Below the pieces are notes generated by a model. It made no database searches, was not told where the DNA came from, and was given only the letters and a program-made list of their open reading frames with translations. Shown one piece after another: positions 14,873 through 15,149 of a stretch of 15,149 nucleotides of DNA. The position numbers and the translations under genes were made by a program. The stretch comes from Planctomycetaceae bacterium (GTDB taxonomy: Bacteria; Planctomycetota; Planctomycetia; Pirellulales; PALSA-1355). Where the stretch lies: assembly GCA_005773095.1 (NCBI GenBank), contig SXHT01000076.1:1-15149 (forward strand), given 5' to 3'. The first letter of the stretch is position 1. Each line of letters starts with the position of its first letter.

Positions 14873-15149
14873 TGACATTATCCAAGTAAAACTCCGCTTC
14901 ATTGGCGTTGCCGAACAGGCCGGGACTGCCTCGCAGGTTGGGCACCTCATCGACGGCTTCGATGGTCCACTGCTGGGGCTCCTGCTCGTCGCGCGGCCAA
15001 ACCTTGCCACGGAGGACGGCCTTGCCGTCGTCTGCCGCAGCCCGGAACTTGATCGTGTACCACTTCGTTTCATCCCACGCGTAAGGCACGGTTGCCGAGA
15101 ATCGCGTGGCAATCTGTGGCACCCACGAGCGGATTTGCAGCTGCTGGCC
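14853..15149 (-). CDS. C-terminal end of a LamG/DUF1080-like secreted protein (5' part outside window)
   Basis: The frame is open to the last base of the window; 98 residues are visible. The segment has beta-sandwich character: ATRFSATVPYAWDETKWYTI, KFRAAADDGKAVLRGKVWPR, WTIEAVDEVPNLRGSPGLFG and AEFYLDNVSVTPNT at the end. This resembles the concanavalin/laminin-G-like terminal domain (KWYTxKFR, RGKVWPR, SPGLFG, YLDNVSVTP) which I recall at the C-terminus of planctomycete PQQ-propeller or DUF1080-type secreted proteins. The missing N-terminal part would show which. Its stop codon lies inside a hairpin, and the next gene on the strand is a PQQ-like propeller 81 nt away, so the two may be functionally related. 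A GTG at 15122 could be mistaken for a start, but the domain clearly continues upstream of it. Confidence 0.75.
   Translation of the reverse strand, partial: GQQLQIRSWVPQIATRFSATVPYAWDETKWYTIKFRAAADDGKAVLRGKVWPRDEQEPQQWTIEAVDEVPNLRGSPGLFGNANEAEFYLDNVSVTPNT

Noticed and set aside
1..15149. CRISPR array, tRNA or rRNA gene, intact insertion sequence, known defence module
   Set aside because: No spaced direct repeats, cloverleaf, rRNA segment or transposase motif was seen on reading both strands; short or divergent examples could be missed by eye.

Overview
The window reads as GC-rich chromosomal DNA of a planctomycete, probably Pirellulales-like. This rests on recognising protein types, not on a search: a Ser/Thr kinase with the planctomycete-type N-terminal region, a DWG in place of DFG and a long TPR tail; a secreted outer-membrane beta-barrel of a type I associate with planctomycetes; PQQ-type beta-propeller and LamG-like secreted proteins; and a degenerate receiver protein. 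No tRNA, rRNA, CRISPR array or intact transposase was found.

Layout. Positions 1-4055 are on the + strand and look like one operon: the C-terminal part of an SNF2-family helicase (start lies left of the window), a SWIM zinc-finger protein with a histone-H1-like Lys/Ala tail 24 nt downstream, and a PLP-dependent Cys/Met-metabolism enzyme 14 nt after that. Positions 4208-15149 are all on the - strand, so the two blocks converge at 4056-4207. In - strand transcription order they are: the C-terminal end of a LamG/PQQ-type secreted protein (cut by the right edge), a secreted PQQ-like propeller protein with an EF-hand-like loop, a strong hairpin terminator, a pseudo-receiver protein, a conserved 501-aa protein of unknown function, a DUF4261-like protein, a 1220-aa transmembrane Ser/Thr kinase with TPRs, a gap holding a REP/MITE-like inverted repeat, an outer-membrane barrel protein, a 348-nt gap with a possible folded element, and a small basic protein of unknown function.

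How they may work together. The helicase and SWIM protein probably act together on DNA or chromatin; the PLP enzyme may just share their transcript. The 501-aa protein, the DUF4261-like protein and the kinase are spaced 41 and 34 nt apart and may be cotranscribed. The kinase would sense or scaffold through its membrane anchor and TPR part. The propeller and LamG proteins are envelope or secreted proteins.

I do not see a clear new multi-gene defence or mobile system. The items most worth a second look are the inverted repeat at 6273-6368, the nested complementary segments at 4707-4775, the uncharacterised 501-aa/DUF4261/kinase cluster, the receiver without its phospho-acceptor Asp, and the divided SNF2/SWIM pair with its H1-like tail.
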